64,000 nucleotides of DNA from Pseudomonas sp. R76 (GCF_009834565.1 NZ_CP019428.1:62001-126000), one strand, 5' to 3'; shown: positions 1-10,477, counted from the stretch's first letter. The notes: generated from the sequence alone by a model not told the origin. A program made the numbers and translations.

Positions 1-1082
1 ACAGCAGTGAAATTTCCCCGTCAGAACTGGAAGCTCGGCTACGCTTGCACAGGCTGCCGGAACTGGGTCCCAAGCGTTTCCGTGTATTGATCGACGCGTT
101 CGGCTCTGCCTCAAAGGCCATCAGCGCCCCCGCCAGCGCCTGGCGTTCCCTCGGGTTGCCGGCCATCAGCGCCGATGCCCGGCGCAGCCCCGAAATACGT
201 GACGGTGCCGGTGAAGCATTGGCGTGGTTGGAGCAGCCGGCCCAGCATTTGCTGATGTGGGACCAACCTGAGTACCCGGCACTGCTCGCCCAGATCGACG
301 ACGCACCACCGTTATTATTCGTCGCTGGCGACCCGAAAATCCTGGAAAAACCGCAGTTGGCCATGGTCGGCAGCCGCCGTGCATCCCGCCCTGGCATGGA
401 CACCGCCGCAGCCTTTTCCCGCGCCTTGGCGAGTGCCGGTTTCGTCATCACCAGTGGCCTCGCGTTGGGTATCGATGGCGCGGCGCACCAGGCAGCGCTG
501 GATGTTGGCGGCCAGACAATCGGCGTGCTCGGCACCGGGCTGGAAAACTTTTATCCACAGCGGCACCGACGGCTCGCAGCGGCGATGATTGCCCAGGGCA
601 GCGCGGTGGTTTCCGAGTTTCCGCTGAACGCCGCACCCCAGGCGGCTAACTTCCCCCGACGCAACCGAATCATCAGTGGCCTGTCGTTGGGCGTGCTGGT
701 GGTGGAAGCCAGCATGGCCAGCGGTTCGCTGATCACCGCGCGGCTGGCGGCCGAGCAAGGGCGCGAGGTGTATGCGATCCCGGGCTCCATTCACCACCCA
801 GGCGCCAAGGGTTGCCATCAGTTGATCCGCGACGGCGCGACGCTGGTGGAATCCATCGAGCATATTCTGGAAGGCTTGCGCGGCTGGCAGGCCTTGTCCC
901 GCCCGACGCCGATGCCGGTGACTCACCCACTGGTGGCGCTGCTGCACGCGGCGCCGCATTCCAGTGAGGCCTTGGCGATTGCCAGTGGGCGGCCTTTGTC
1001 CCACGTGCTGGCGACACTGACCGAGCTTGAACTCGAAGGCCAAGTGATCTGCGAAAGCGGGCGCTGGCTCGCGCGCTGCTAG
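1..1082 (+). CDS. dprA: DNA-processing protein DprA (5' end outside window)
   Basis: DprA/Smf binds single-stranded DNA and loads RecA during natural transformation. The reading frame is open from the first bases of the window (codons start at base 3) and continues into the earliest start-like codon, a TTG at 45, so the true start lies upstream and the gene is 5'-partial. A helix-hairpin-type N-terminus is followed by the Rossmann-like DprA core, seen as VGSRRAS, SGLALGIDGAAH, GTGLENFYP and FPRRNRIISGLS. The last 60 or so residues fit the DprA winged helix. The tsaC gene follows 54 bases later on the same strand, the usual Pseudomonas order. Identity is very likely; whether this strain is competent cannot be told from it. 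Confidence 0.95.
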   Translation, partial: SSEISPSELEARLRLHRLPELGPKRFRVLIDAFGSASKAISAPASAWRSLGLPAISADARRSPEIRDGAGEALAWLEQPAQHLLMWDQPEYPALLAQIDDAPPLLFVAGDPKILEKPQLAMVGSRRASRPGMDTAAAFSRALASAGFVITSGLALGIDGAAHQAALDVGGQTIGVLGTGLENFYPQRHRRLAAAMIAQGSAVVSEFPLNAAPQAANFPRRNRIISGLSLGVLVVEASMASGSLITARLAAEQGREVYAIPGSIHHPGAKGCHQLIRDGATLVESIEHILEGLRGWQALSRPTPMPVTHPLVALLHAAPHSSEALAIASGRPLSHVLATLTELELEGQVICESGRWLARC

Positions 1083-1136
1083 GTTTTGTAAAGAAGATCG
1101 GTAAACTGCGCAGAGCTTTAGTCCGGAGAGTGAGCA

Positions 1137-1694
1137 ATGGTCAACAGGTGGCGTGTGCTGGAAACCGCACGAGAAATTCGCGCAGGCGCGGTGATCGCCT
1201 ATCCGACCGAAGCGGTCTGGGGCCTGGGCTGCGACCCGTGGAACGAAGAAGCGGTGGACCGGCTGCTGGCGATCAAGAATCGGTCAGTGGACAAGGGCCT
1301 GATCCTGGTGGCGGATAACATTCGCCAGTTCGATTTTCTCTTTGAAGACTTCCCGGACGCCTGGATCGAGCGCATGGCCAGTACCTGGCCTGGGCCGAAC
1401 ACCTGGCTGGTGCCGCATCAGGACTTGCTGCCTGAATGGGTCACAGGTGTGCATGACACGGTGGCGTTGCGGGTGAGCGACCATCCGCTGGTGCGGGATT
1501 TGTGTTCGTTGGTCGGGCCGCTGATTTCCACCTCGGCCAACCCCCAGGGCCGCCCGGCTGCGCGTACGCGGCTTCGTGTGGAGCAGTATTTCCGTGGCCA
1601 GGTGGATCGGGTGCTGGGTGGTGCTTTGGGTGGGCGCAAAAACCCGAGCCTGATTCGCGATTTGGCGACTGGTGAGGTGGTGCGGCCGTCCTGA
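1137..1694 (+). CDS. tsaC: L-threonylcarbamoyladenylate synthase TsaC (YrdC/RimN)
   Basis: TsaC makes threonylcarbamoyl-AMP from threonine, bicarbonate and ATP, the first step of the t6A37 modification of ANN-decoding tRNAs. At 185 residues it has the single YrdC-domain length (no Sua5 extension). The N-terminal [11 protein letters not shown] and [13 protein letters not shown] segments carry the conserved lysine/arginine substrate-binding region, and [11 protein letters not shown] is the late family motif. The ATG at 1137 follows a GGAGAG ribosome site. It sits directly behind dprA and probably shares its transcript. A REP doublet follows. Confidence 0.95.
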   Translation: MVNRWRVLETAREIRAGAVIAYPTEAVWGLGCDPWNEEAVDRLLAIKNRSVDKGLILVADNIRQFDFLFEDFPDAWIERMASTWPGPNTWLVPHQDLLPEWVTGVHDTVALRVSDHPLVRDLCSLVGPLISTSANPQGRPAARTRLRVEQYFRGQVDRVLGGALGGRKNPSLIRDLATGEVVRPS

Positions 1695-1705
1695 GACCGA
1701 GGTGC

Positions 1706-1784
1706 GGCCATCGCGGGCAAGCCCGGCTCCCACAGGGAAATGCGATCAAAATGTGGGAGCGGGCTTGCTCGCGAAGAGGCCATC
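1706..1784. repeat. REP doublet (intergenic palindromes)
   Basis: Two inverted Pseudomonas REP units: 'gcgggcaagcccggctccca' on one side and 'gtgggagcgggcttgctcgc' on the other, separated by about 20 bases. It lies between the convergent tsaC and qor genes, where it may also help end transcription. Confidence 0.85.
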
Positions 1785-1807
1785 ACTGCCCCTGGAGATC
1801 TACCGCC

Positions 1808-2785
1808 TTATGGCAGAAGAATGGTCGACCCGGTGGTCCGCCGCCCCGACAACTCAGTCTGCGCCTTCGCGGCATCCGCCAACGAGAACCGCTGGTTGAT
1901 ATCAATGCGCACCTTGCCGCTCTTGATCATCGAGAACAGGTCATCCGCCATCGCCTGCAAGTCTTTCGGGTTGCTGGCGTAGGTCGCCAAGGTCGGCCGG
2001 GTGACATACAGCGAGCCCTTTGCCGCCAGAATCCCCAGGTTTACGCCATCCACCGCGCCCGACGCATTCCCGAAACTCACCACCAGCCCACGCGGTGCCA
2101 CGCTGTCCAGCGAAGTCAGCCAGGTGTCTTTGCCGACGCCGTCGTACACCACCGGCACCTTTTTACCGTCGGTCAGTTCCAGTACGCGTTGTACGACGTT
2201 TTCCTTGCTGTAGTCGATGGTTTCCCAGGCGCCGAGGGACTTGGCCAGTGCTGCCTTTTCCGGCGAACTCACGGTGCCGATCAACTTCACGCCCAAGGCC
2301 TTGGCCCATTGGCAGGCCAGCGAACCCACACCACCGGCAGCGGCGTGGAACAGAATGGTTTCGCCGCCCTTCAATTCGTAGGTCTGGCGCAGCAGGTACT
2401 GCACGGTCAGGCCCTTGAGCATGGCGCCAGCGGCTTGTTCGAAGCTGATGTCGTCCGGCAGATGCACCAGGTTGGCGGCGGGCAATGTGTGCAACTCGCT
2501 GTAGGCACCCAGCGGGCCGCTGCCGTAGGCCACTCGGTCGCCCACTTTGAATTGCGTGACTTCGCTGCCCACCGCGTCGACCACACCCGCGCCCTCTGCG
2601 CCCAGGCCCGAAGGCAGCGCTGGCGGTGCATACAGACCGCTGCGGAAATAGGTGTCGATGAAGTTCAGGCCAATGGCCTCGTTACGCACGCGAACCTGCT
2701 GCGGGCCAGGCTCTGCCGGCGTGTAGTCCACATACTCAAGCACTTCGGGGCCGCCATGGGCGCTGAACTGGATACGTTTGGCCAT
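1808..2785 (-). CDS. qor: NADPH:quinone reductase, zinc-independent MDR family
   Basis: A 325-residue medium-chain reductase that passes electrons from NADPH to quinones in the cytosol. The N-terminal GroES-like half lacks the zinc-ligand cysteines of alcohol dehydrogenases, while the nucleotide site is seen as AAAGGVGSLACQWAKALG. The start was placed at the ATG at 2785 (MAKRIQF) behind a CAGGAG ribosome site; the longer open frame upstream adds 41 residues without family similarity. It is divergent from hemF, the classic neighbour in Pseudomonas. Confidence 0.92.
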   Translation of the reverse strand: MAKRIQFSAHGGPEVLEYVDYTPAEPGPQQVRVRNEAIGLNFIDTYFRSGLYAPPALPSGLGAEGAGVVDAVGSEVTQFKVGDRVAYGSGPLGAYSELHTLPAANLVHLPDDISFEQAAGAMLKGLTVQYLLRQTYELKGGETILFHAAAGGVGSLACQWAKALGVKLIGTVSSPEKAALAKSLGAWETIDYSKENVVQRVLELTDGKKVPVVYDGVGKDTWLTSLDSVAPRGLVVSFGNASGAVDGVNLGILAAKGSLYVTRPTLATYASNPKDLQAMADDLFSMIKSGKVRIDINQRFSLADAAKAQTELSGRRTTGSTILLP

Positions 2786-2837
2786 CTGCACTTCTCCTGA
2801 GGTCGAATTCGCGTAGCCCTCTATCCCACTCCTATGC

Positions 2838-2851
2838 TTGATCTTCGTCAA
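2838..2851. promoter_or_regulatory. Candidate Anr/FNR box upstream of hemF
   Basis: TTGATCTTCGTCAA matches the FNR/Anr consensus TTGAT-N4-ATCAA at nine of ten defined positions and lies about 95 bases before hemF. Oxygen-dependent control of hemF by Anr is known in P. aeruginosa; assigning this site that role is inference. Confidence 0.5.
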
Positions 2852-2921
2852 CTGCGGCAGCATGGAGTGCGGTGGTATCCTGTGCGCCCATTTGCCGCCG
2901 ACGCCCAATGGCCTCGCGTAG

Positions 2922-3877
<956 letters not shown>

Positions 3878-3878
<1 letters not shown>

Positions 3879-4696
3879 TGGATCGTTATGTCGTGTTCGG
3901 CAACCCCATCGGCCACAGCAAGTCGCCGTTGATCCACCGTATGTTTGCCGAGCAGACCGGCGAGCAACTGGACTACAGCACCTTGCTGGCGCCGCTGGAG
4001 GATTTCACCGGCTGTGCCCGTGAGTTTTTTCAGCAAGGCCGTGGCGCCAATGTCACCGTACCGTTCAAGGAAGACGCCTACCGCCTGGCCAACAGCCTGA
4101 CCGAACGTGCCCAGCGGGCCGGGGCGGTGAACACCCTGAGCAAGCTGGTCGACGGCACGTTGCTGGGCGATAACACCGACGGCGCCGGCCTGGTGCGTGA
4201 CCTGACGGTGAATGCCGGGTTGAGCCTGCAAGGCAAACGCATCCTGCTGCTCGGCGCCGGTGGCGCGGTACGCGGGGCGTTGGAGCCCTTGCTGGCCGAG
4301 CAACCAGCGTCGCTGATCATCGCCAACCGCACCGTGGAAAAAGCCGAATTGCTCGCCGAGTTGTTCGACGACCTGGGCCCAGTGTCTGCCAGCGGTTTCG
4401 ACTGGCTGCGTGAGCCGGTGGACGTGATCATCAATGCCACGTCCGCCAGCCTGTCAGGCGATGTACCGCCGATTGCCGGCAGCCTGATCGAACCGGGTAA
4501 GACGTTCTGCTACGACATGATGTACGCCAAGGAACCCACCGCGTTTTGCCGTTGGGCTACAGAGCAGGGCGCAGCGGTGGCGATGGATGGCTTGGGCATG
4601 CTCGTGGAGCAGGCGGCGGAAGCGTTCTTCCTGTGGCGCGGTGTGCGCCCGGATTCGGCGCCGGTGTTGGCTGAGTTGCGGCGGCAGTTGGCCTGA
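3878..4696 (+). CDS. aroE: Shikimate dehydrogenase
   Basis: AroE reduces 3-dehydroshikimate to shikimate with NADPH in aromatic amino-acid synthesis. The 272-residue chain has the substrate motif NPIGHSKSP near the N-terminus, NVTVPFKE with the catalytic lysine, GDNTDG, the dinucleotide loop [10 protein letters not shown] around residue 125 and NATSASL. It begins on the last base of the hemF stop codon. A REP doublet follows, separating it from the convergent SulP gene. Confidence 0.96.
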
Positions 4697-4724
4697 CACA
4701 AATCCAAATTGGGGCACGGTCAAA

Positions 4725-4815
4725 ATGTGGGAGCTGGCTTGCCTGCGATAGCGGTGTATCAGATACAAGTTTGTTGGCTGAGCCACCGCTATCGCAGGCA
4801 AGCCAGCTCCCACAG
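4725..4815. repeat. REP doublet
   Basis: A long near-perfect palindrome: 'tgtgggagctggcttgcctg' with 'cgatagcgg' at the left and its inverse at the right, around a loop of about 35 bases. It sits between the convergent aroE and SulP genes. Confidence 0.88.
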
Positions 4816-4827
4816 TTTTAACCCTGT

Positions 4828-6396
4828 TTATTCTTCAAAATGGATGGGGCATTTTTCGGCCCCTTCCAATTTCTTTAATTCCTCCACCACCTGCGGTCGG
4901 GCCCGGCGCAAGGTCAAACTACGCCCCGTTCCCCGCAACCGCCGCGCCTCCTGATGCAGCATCTCCACCCCCGAATAGTCGATAAAGTTGATCTGCTGCG
5001 CCTCGATCACCACCCGCTCGCCCTGCAAACTCTGCAGCCGCACTTGCAGGTAATGGCTGGCGCCAAAAAAAATCGAGCCGCCGACCCGCAATACATCTTC
5101 GTCACCGTCGCGCCACTGCTGCACGCGCGGTTGCGAGGTGCGCTTGAGGTAGAAAAACAACGAGGCCAGCACCCCGGCATAGATGGCCGTTTGCAGTTCC
5201 AGCAGCAAGGTGGCGATGCATGTCAGGCTCATCACTACAAACTCGGCGCGGCTGACGCGGAACAGTGCGCGAATACCACGGTAATCCACCAGGCCCCAGC
5301 AGATCAGCAGGATGCTGGCGGCCATACTCGGGATCGGGATATGCGCGATCAACGCCGCACCAAAGAGTGCGAATAAAGCCACCCACAGCGCAGAAAACAC
5401 GCCCGCCAAGGGTGAGCAGGCGCCCGCCTCGTAGCTTAAGCCCGAGCGGGTAAAGGAACCGGCTGACAAGTAGCCGGAAAAAAATCCGCCAACGATATTG
5501 GATAAACCCTGCGCGCGGACTTCCTGGTTGGCATCCAGCAGTTGCTGCGAGCGCGCCGACAGCGAGCGCGCAATCGACAGGCTGGTGACCAGCCCCAGCA
5601 TGCCCACCGCCACCGCACTCGGCAGCAAACGCAGCAGCGTATCCAGGTCCATCGGCAACGGGCTGAACGGCGGCAGCTTGCCCACAAACGAACTGACCTG
5701 CGCCACGTGCCCGAACATCGCCGGCCACAGCCAGGCCACCAGGCTGCCCAGCGCCAAAGCGATCAACAGCGTCGGCCAGCGTGGCACCCAGTATTTGAGC
5801 AACGCGCCCACCAGCAAGGTGCCCAGGCCCAGGGCGAGGGAAGCGTGGTCCCATTCGCCACCGTGATCGATGAGCGCCAGCAGGCTTTTAATCGCCGTGG
5901 CCTGGCTGGGCAGATCCAGCCCCAGCAAGTTGGGCAACTGCCCCAAGGCAATCACCACGGCAGCACCCAGCGTGAACCCGAGTACCACCGAGTGCGAGAC
6001 GAAATTCACCAGCGCGCCGAAGCGCAGCATGCCCAACAGCCACTGGAAAACCCCGGCGAGAAACGTCAGCAGCAGGATCAGCGTGATGTAGTCCTGCGAC
6101 CCCGGCACGGCCAAGGGGCTGACGCTGGCGTAGAGCACGATGGAAATCGCGGCTGTCGGGCCGCAGATCAGGTGCCAGGAGGAACCCCAAAGGCAGGCGA
6201 TCAGCACCGGGATGATGGCAGCGTACAGGCCGTATTCCGGTGGGAGACCGGCGATCAGCGCGTAGGCAATCGACTGCGGCAGCGCGAGCACGGCGCCACT
6301 GAGGCCGACCATCGCATCCCGGCCGACGCTGGCGCGGCTTTGGCGCGGTAGCCAGGCGAGGAAGGGGAAGAGAGTGTGGCGGTTGGGCCGGGGCAT
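4828..6396 (-). CDS. SulP-family anion (sulfate) transporter with STAS domain
   Basis: A 522-residue inner-membrane carrier of the SulP/SLC26 family, probably importing sulfate or a similar anion. The N-terminal core contains ALPQSIAYALIAGLPPEYGLYAA, the family signature, followed by about 10-12 hydrophobic segments. Residues 430-522 form a cytoplasmic STAS domain including VVIEAQQINFIDYSGVEML. It lies downstream of a choline-sulfatase cluster on the same strand, where sulfate is liberated, as in P. aeruginosa; the substrate is inferred from family and context. Confidence 0.88.
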   Translation of the reverse strand: MPRPNRHTLFPFLAWLPRQSRASVGRDAMVGLSGAVLALPQSIAYALIAGLPPEYGLYAAIIPVLIACLWGSSWHLICGPTAAISIVLYASVSPLAVPGSQDYITLILLLTFLAGVFQWLLGMLRFGALVNFVSHSVVLGFTLGAAVVIALGQLPNLLGLDLPSQATAIKSLLALIDHGGEWDHASLALGLGTLLVGALLKYWVPRWPTLLIALALGSLVAWLWPAMFGHVAQVSSFVGKLPPFSPLPMDLDTLLRLLPSAVAVGMLGLVTSLSIARSLSARSQQLLDANQEVRAQGLSNIVGGFFSGYLSAGSFTRSGLSYEAGACSPLAGVFSALWVALFALFGAALIAHIPIPSMAASILLICWGLVDYRGIRALFRVSRAEFVVMSLTCIATLLLELQTAIYAGVLASLFFYLKRTSQPRVQQWRDGDEDVLRVGGSIFFGASHYLQVRLQSLQGERVVIEAQQINFIDYSGVEMLHQEARRLRGTGRSLTLRRARPQVVEELKKLEGAEKCPIHFEE

Positions 6397-6447
6397 CGCA
6401 AACTCGGTCGAAAAGGTTAGCTCAGGGTATCAGCACATACCGGTACC

Positions 6448-6534
6448 TGTGGGAGCTGGCTTGCCTGCGATAGCATCACCTCGGTCTGACTGACAGACCA
6501 CGTTGTCTGCATCGCAGGCAAGCCAGCTCCCACA
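6448..6534. repeat. REP doublet
   Basis: Inverted 'tgtgggagctggcttgcctg' units flank about 45 bases between the choline-binding-protein gene and the SulP gene. Confidence 0.87.
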
Positions 6535-6569
6535 AAAGCCAGTTCCCAAAAAGGATCGATTTTCGGGGG

Positions 6570-7484
6570 TTAGAGTTTGGCTTTGACAGCCGCCAGCGCA
6601 TCCTGGCCATCCACGGTTTTTACCCCATCGAGCCACTTATCCAACACCGCCGGATTGGCCTTGATCCACGCCTTCGCCGCATCGGCATTGCTGAGCTTTT
6701 TATTCGCCACCTCAGCCATGATGCTGTTCTCCATTTCCTGGGTGAAACTCAGGTTGGTCAGCAGCTTCCCGACGTTCGGGCAGGCCTGTGCATAACCCTT
6801 GCGGGTCAGGGTGAATACGCTGCCTTTGTCACCGAAGTACTTCTCGCCGCCTTTGAGGTAATGCATTTTCAACTGCACGTTCATCGGGTGCGGCGTCCAG
6901 CCGAGGAAGGTGACGAATTTCTGTTTCTTCACCGCCCGCGACACTTCGGCGAGCATTGCCTGTTCACTCGACTCGATCAGCTTCCACTGGCCCAGATCGA
7001 AGTCGTTCTTCTTGATGATCTCCTGCAGCGAAATATTCGCCGGTGCGCCGGAGCCGATGCCGTAGATCTTCTTATCGAACTTGTCGGCAAACTTGTTCAA
7101 GTCAGCAAAATCATGCACCCCGGCGTCCCACACGTAATCCGGCACGGCCAGGGTGAACTCGGTGCCGTCGAGGTTTTTCGCCAGTTGCACCACGTCGCCA
7201 TTGGCGACGAACTTGTCATAGAAGCCCTGCTGCGCCGGCATCCAGTTGCCCAGGAACACATCGACTTGGCCGTCCTTGAGCCCGCCAAATGTAATCGGCA
7301 CCGCCAGGGTGTCGACCTTGGCCTTGTAGCCCATGCCGTTCAGCAAAAAACCGGTGATGGCATTGGTGGCGGCGATATCGCTCCAGCCTGGGTCGGCCAT
7401 CTTCACCGTGTCACAGCTGGTGTCCGCGTACACATGGGCGCTACTGAGCACCAACATGCCCAGCACTACAGTCAACTTTTGCAT
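6570..7484 (-). CDS. choX: Choline-type ABC transporter periplasmic binding protein (ChoX-like)
   Basis: A 304-residue OpuAC/ProX-family binding protein. It starts with a cleavable signal peptide (MQKLTVVLGMLVLSSAHVYA), then DPGWSDIAATNA and GNWMPAQ, features of choline/betaine binders. No permease or ATPase genes adjoin it, so it must use components encoded elsewhere, as in other pseudomonads. It follows betC by 18 bases and is very probably cotranscribed with it. Choline or choline-O-sulfate is the likely ligand; this is inferred from family and neighbourhood. Confidence 0.87.
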   Translation of the reverse strand: MQKLTVVLGMLVLSSAHVYADTSCDTVKMADPGWSDIAATNAITGFLLNGMGYKAKVDTLAVPITFGGLKDGQVDVFLGNWMPAQQGFYDKFVANGDVVQLAKNLDGTEFTLAVPDYVWDAGVHDFADLNKFADKFDKKIYGIGSGAPANISLQEIIKKNDFDLGQWKLIESSEQAMLAEVSRAVKKQKFVTFLGWTPHPMNVQLKMHYLKGGEKYFGDKGSVFTLTRKGYAQACPNVGKLLTNLSFTQEMENSIMAEVANKKLSNADAAKAWIKANPAVLDKWLDGVKTVDGQDALAAVKAKL

Positions 7485-7502
7485 GGCCTTCCCTCTGTCT
7501 AT

Positions 7503-9017
7503 TTATTGGTTTTGGCAGGGTTGTGGATAACGTGCCTTGCGCTCCAGGTCGTCGAGGTCGATATGGTTGCGCATGTATTGCTGACTGGCGTCCACCAGTG
7601 GCTGGTGATCCCAGCTCTTCAGCTTGCCTTGGGTCAGCGCCTCAAACACCAGGCGGCGACGGCGTTGGCTGGCGAGCACCTGTTGGTGGATCGCCGGGAT
7701 GTCCCATTTGGCCCGCGCCTCACTCAAAAACGCCTCGAACAGTGGCCGGTGTTCCGGTGACTGGCTGAGGTTTTCCCGCTCGTGCGGGTCGTTGCGCACA
7801 TCGAACAGTAGACAAGGGTCGTCTTCGCTGTAGATGAATTTGTAAGCGCCACGGCGAATCATCATCAATGGGCTGATGGTGCCTTCGGCCATGTACTCGC
7901 CAAACACTTCGTCGTGCCCGCCCTGCCCTCGCAAATGCGCGAGCAGCGAGCGGCCGTCCAGCGGCAAGCGCGGGTCCAGCTCGCCGCCGGCCAGTTCCAC
8001 CAGGGTTGGCAACAGGTCGGCGGTGGACACGGCTTTGCTCACGCGGCCCGCCGCAAACTGCCCCGGCGCACTGACCAGCAGCGGTACGCGGGCGGCCATT
8101 TCGAACCAGTGCATTTTGTACCAGAGGCCGCGCTCACCGAGCATGTCGCCGTGGTCGCCGGAGAAAATGATGATGGTGTCATCGGCCAGGCCGGTGTCTT
8201 CCAGGGTTTGCAGGAGTTTGCCGACGTTGCTGTCGATATAGCTGCACGCGCCGAAATACGCACGCCGCGCGTCGCGAATCTTGTCCACCGGCAGCGGCTT
8301 GTCCCACAGGTCATAGACCTTGAGCAGGCGCTGGGAATGCGGGTCGAGGTCGGCCTGGGCGGGCGTCGCAGGCAACGGGATGTCGCTGTCGTCGTACAGG
8401 TCCCAGAACGGCTTGGGAATGGTGTACGGGTCGTGTGGGTGAGTCATCGACACGGTCAGGCAGAACGGCTGCTCGCCGTCTTCGCGGATATGGTCGAACA
8501 GGTACTGCTGGGCCTTGAACACCACTTCTTCGTCGAAATCCAGCTGGTTGGTGCGCACGCACGGGCCGGCTTGCAGCACCGAGGACATGTTGTGATACCA
8601 GGTGGGGCGCACGTCCGGCTCATCCCAGTTCACTGCCCAGCCATAGTCGGCGGGGTAGATGTCGCTGGTCAGGCGTTCTTCGTAACCGTGCAACTGGTCA
8701 GGGCCGCAGAAGTGCATCTTGCCCGACAGCGCAGTGCGGTAGCCGAGGCGACGCAGGTAGTGGGCATAAGTCGGCACATCGGCGGGGAAATCCGCTGCGT
8801 TGTCGTAGGCGCCGATCTTGCTCGGCAACTGGCCGCTGACCAGGGTGAAGCGCGACGGCGCGCACAGCGGGCTGTTGCAGTAGGCGGCGTCGAACACCAC
8901 GCCCTGTTCGGCGAGGCGACTCAGGTTCGGCAGTTTGATCGGGGAAGGTCCGTAGAACGGAAGCAGCGGCGCGGCCATTTGATCGGCCATGATGAAAAGA
9001 ATGTTCTTGCGCTTCAT
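7503..9017 (-). CDS. betC: Choline-sulfatase
   Basis: BetC hydrolyses choline-O-sulfate to choline and sulfate, feeding betaine synthesis and sulfur supply. The 504-residue chain carries the sulfatase active-site motif CAPSR (residues 52-56), whose cysteine is converted to formylglycine, plus N-terminal metal ligands in FIMADQ and the later SGDHGDMLGE site. The start was set at the ATG at 9017 (MKRKNILF); a six-codon upstream extension is possible. The gene is divergent from its probable LysR regulator and upstream of choX and the SulP gene. Confidence 0.94.
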   Translation of the reverse strand: MKRKNILFIMADQMAAPLLPFYGPSPIKLPNLSRLAEQGVVFDAAYCNSPLCAPSRFTLVSGQLPSKIGAYDNAADFPADVPTYAHYLRRLGYRTALSGKMHFCGPDQLHGYEERLTSDIYPADYGWAVNWDEPDVRPTWYHNMSSVLQAGPCVRTNQLDFDEEVVFKAQQYLFDHIREDGEQPFCLTVSMTHPHDPYTIPKPFWDLYDDSDIPLPATPAQADLDPHSQRLLKVYDLWDKPLPVDKIRDARRAYFGACSYIDSNVGKLLQTLEDTGLADDTIIIFSGDHGDMLGERGLWYKMHWFEMAARVPLLVSAPGQFAAGRVSKAVSTADLLPTLVELAGGELDPRLPLDGRSLLAHLRGQGGHDEVFGEYMAEGTISPLMMIRRGAYKFIYSEDDPCLLFDVRNDPHERENLSQSPEHRPLFEAFLSEARAKWDIPAIHQQVLASQRRRRLVFEALTQGKLKSWDHQPLVDASQQYMRNHIDLDDLERKARYPQPCQNQ

Positions 9018-9120
9018 GAGTCTTCGGCATTCCATAGGTGGTGTTTATGCGAATGAGCATGCGGCCCATGGAAAATGGGGTAAAGCCCATGAAAAGCAAT
9101 GTCTAGGATAAGCACAGCTT

Positions 9121-10071
9121 ATGTATGAAGCCCTCGGCGATGTATCCCTCGACCTGCTGCGCGCGTTCGAGGCGGCGGCGCGCCACCGCAGCTTTACCGC
9201 TGCGGCCATGGAGCTGGGCACCACCCAGCCGGCCATCAGCCAGCAGATCAAGCGCCTCGAAGAACAGCTGGCGATTCGCCTGTTTGATCGCATTTACCGT
9301 GGCATTGAACTGACCGATGCCGGCGCCCTGTTGTTCGAGCATGTGCAAGGCGGTTTGCAGACCATCAACCAAGGCCTGAGCGCGATCACCCAGCAGGACC
9401 AGCATGAAGTGCTGCAAGTGGCCACAGACTTCGCCTTCGCGGCCTACTGGCTGATGCCGCGCCTGCACCGCTTTCACCAGGCCAACCCGCAGGTCGACGT
9501 CAGCCTGGTGACCAGCGAACGCAACCACGCCACCTTGCGCAGCGATATCGACGTGGCGGTGTTGTTCGGCGATGGCCGTTTCAAACAGGGCGACAGCCTC
9601 TGGCTGTTCAACGAGGAAGTGTTCCCGGTGTGCAGCCCGCAATGGCTCAAGGACCAGGCCACGCCGCTGACCGTGCAGACGCTGCAGGACTGTCCGCTGC
9701 TGCACCTGCGCCAGGAAAACAACAGCCAGTGGTTCGACTGGAGCGGCGTGTTTCGCGAACTGGGCATTACCACCGCGCCCACGCCCGGCCAACTGCGCTT
9801 CGACAATTACACCTTGTTGATTCAGGCGGCGATTGCCGGCCAGGGCGTGGCCATCGGCTGGCGCCATTTGGTGGATAACCTGCTGGAACAGAACTGGCTG
9901 TGCCGGCCGATCAGCGACACAGTGATTTCACGCTTCGGCTATTACGTGGTGCAACCGCAGCGCAAACGTCGGGGGCAATTGGTCGAGCGCTTTGTCGACT
10001 GGCTGGTGGCCGAGCAAGCCAGCAGCGCGCAATCGCTGACCGGGCTGGCCCTGCCGTCGATTGCGGTCTAG
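9121..10071 (+). CDS. LysR-family regulator of choline-sulfate use
   Basis: A 316-residue LysR-type regulator. The N-terminal winged helix (about residues 8-67) includes RSFTAAAMELGTTQPAISQQ; the remainder is a periplasmic-binding-like effector domain. It is read divergently from betC with a 103-base shared control region, the arrangement of known choline-sulfate utilisation regulators, and probably activates betC-choX. The effector is inferred, not visible. Confidence 0.88.
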   Translation: MYEALGDVSLDLLRAFEAAARHRSFTAAAMELGTTQPAISQQIKRLEEQLAIRLFDRIYRGIELTDAGALLFEHVQGGLQTINQGLSAITQQDQHEVLQVATDFAFAAYWLMPRLHRFHQANPQVDVSLVTSERNHATLRSDIDVAVLFGDGRFKQGDSLWLFNEEVFPVCSPQWLKDQATPLTVQTLQDCPLLHLRQENNSQWFDWSGVFRELGITTAPTPGQLRFDNYTLLIQAAIAGQGVAIGWRHLVDNLLEQNWLCRPISDTVISRFGYYVVQPQRKRRGQLVERFVDWLVAEQASSAQSLTGLALPSIAV

Positions 10072-10101
10072 GATCGGCGCATATTGGATCCGGATTTCGC
10101 C

Positions 10102-10428
10102 ATGCAACGTATCAAGGGTTATCACGCCCATATCTACTTCGACGCCAACACCATCGACCAGGCGCGGCAGCTTTGCGAGGACGCGGCCAAGCTGTTCCCA
10201 CTGCGCATGGGCCGTGTGCATGAACGCCCCGTGGGCCCGCACCCGGACTGGAGCTGCCAGCTGGCATTCGAGCCTGAGTACATCGGCGTGGTGCTGCCGT
10301 GGTTGGCGTTGCATCGCGAAGGGTTGGTGGTGTTTCTGCACCCTGATACCGGCGATGACCTGAAGGATCACACCGATTACGCGATCTGGATGGGCGCCAT
10401 GCGTGAGCTGGACCTGTCTATTTTTTAA
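10102..10428 (+). CDS. DOPA 4,5-dioxygenase family protein
   Basis: A 108-residue protein matching the small DOPA 4,5-dioxygenase family (extradiol cleavage of catechols). GYHAHIYFD at the N-terminus, HPDWSCQLAF in the middle and FLHPDTGDDLKDHTDYAIW at the C-terminus supply the conserved histidines expected for iron binding. The start was taken as the ATG at 10102; a TTG at 10084 opens the frame earlier but has no good ribosome site. The physiological substrate in pseudomonads is unknown. A strong terminator follows. Confidence 0.85.
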   Translation: MQRIKGYHAHIYFDANTIDQARQLCEDAAKLFPLRMGRVHERPVGPHPDWSCQLAFEPEYIGVVLPWLALHREGLVVFLHPDTGDDLKDHTDYAIWMGAMRELDLSIF

Positions 10429-10442
10429 CCAGTCATGATCAA

Positions 10443-10477
10443 AATCCCGTCGCCGCGTAAAAGCCGACGGGATTTTT
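10443..10477 (+). terminator. Rho-independent terminator
   Basis: AATCCCGTCG and CGACGGGATT form a 10-bp stem followed by a T run. It ends the DOPA-dioxygenase-like transcript and insulates the dgo operon. Confidence 0.9.
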
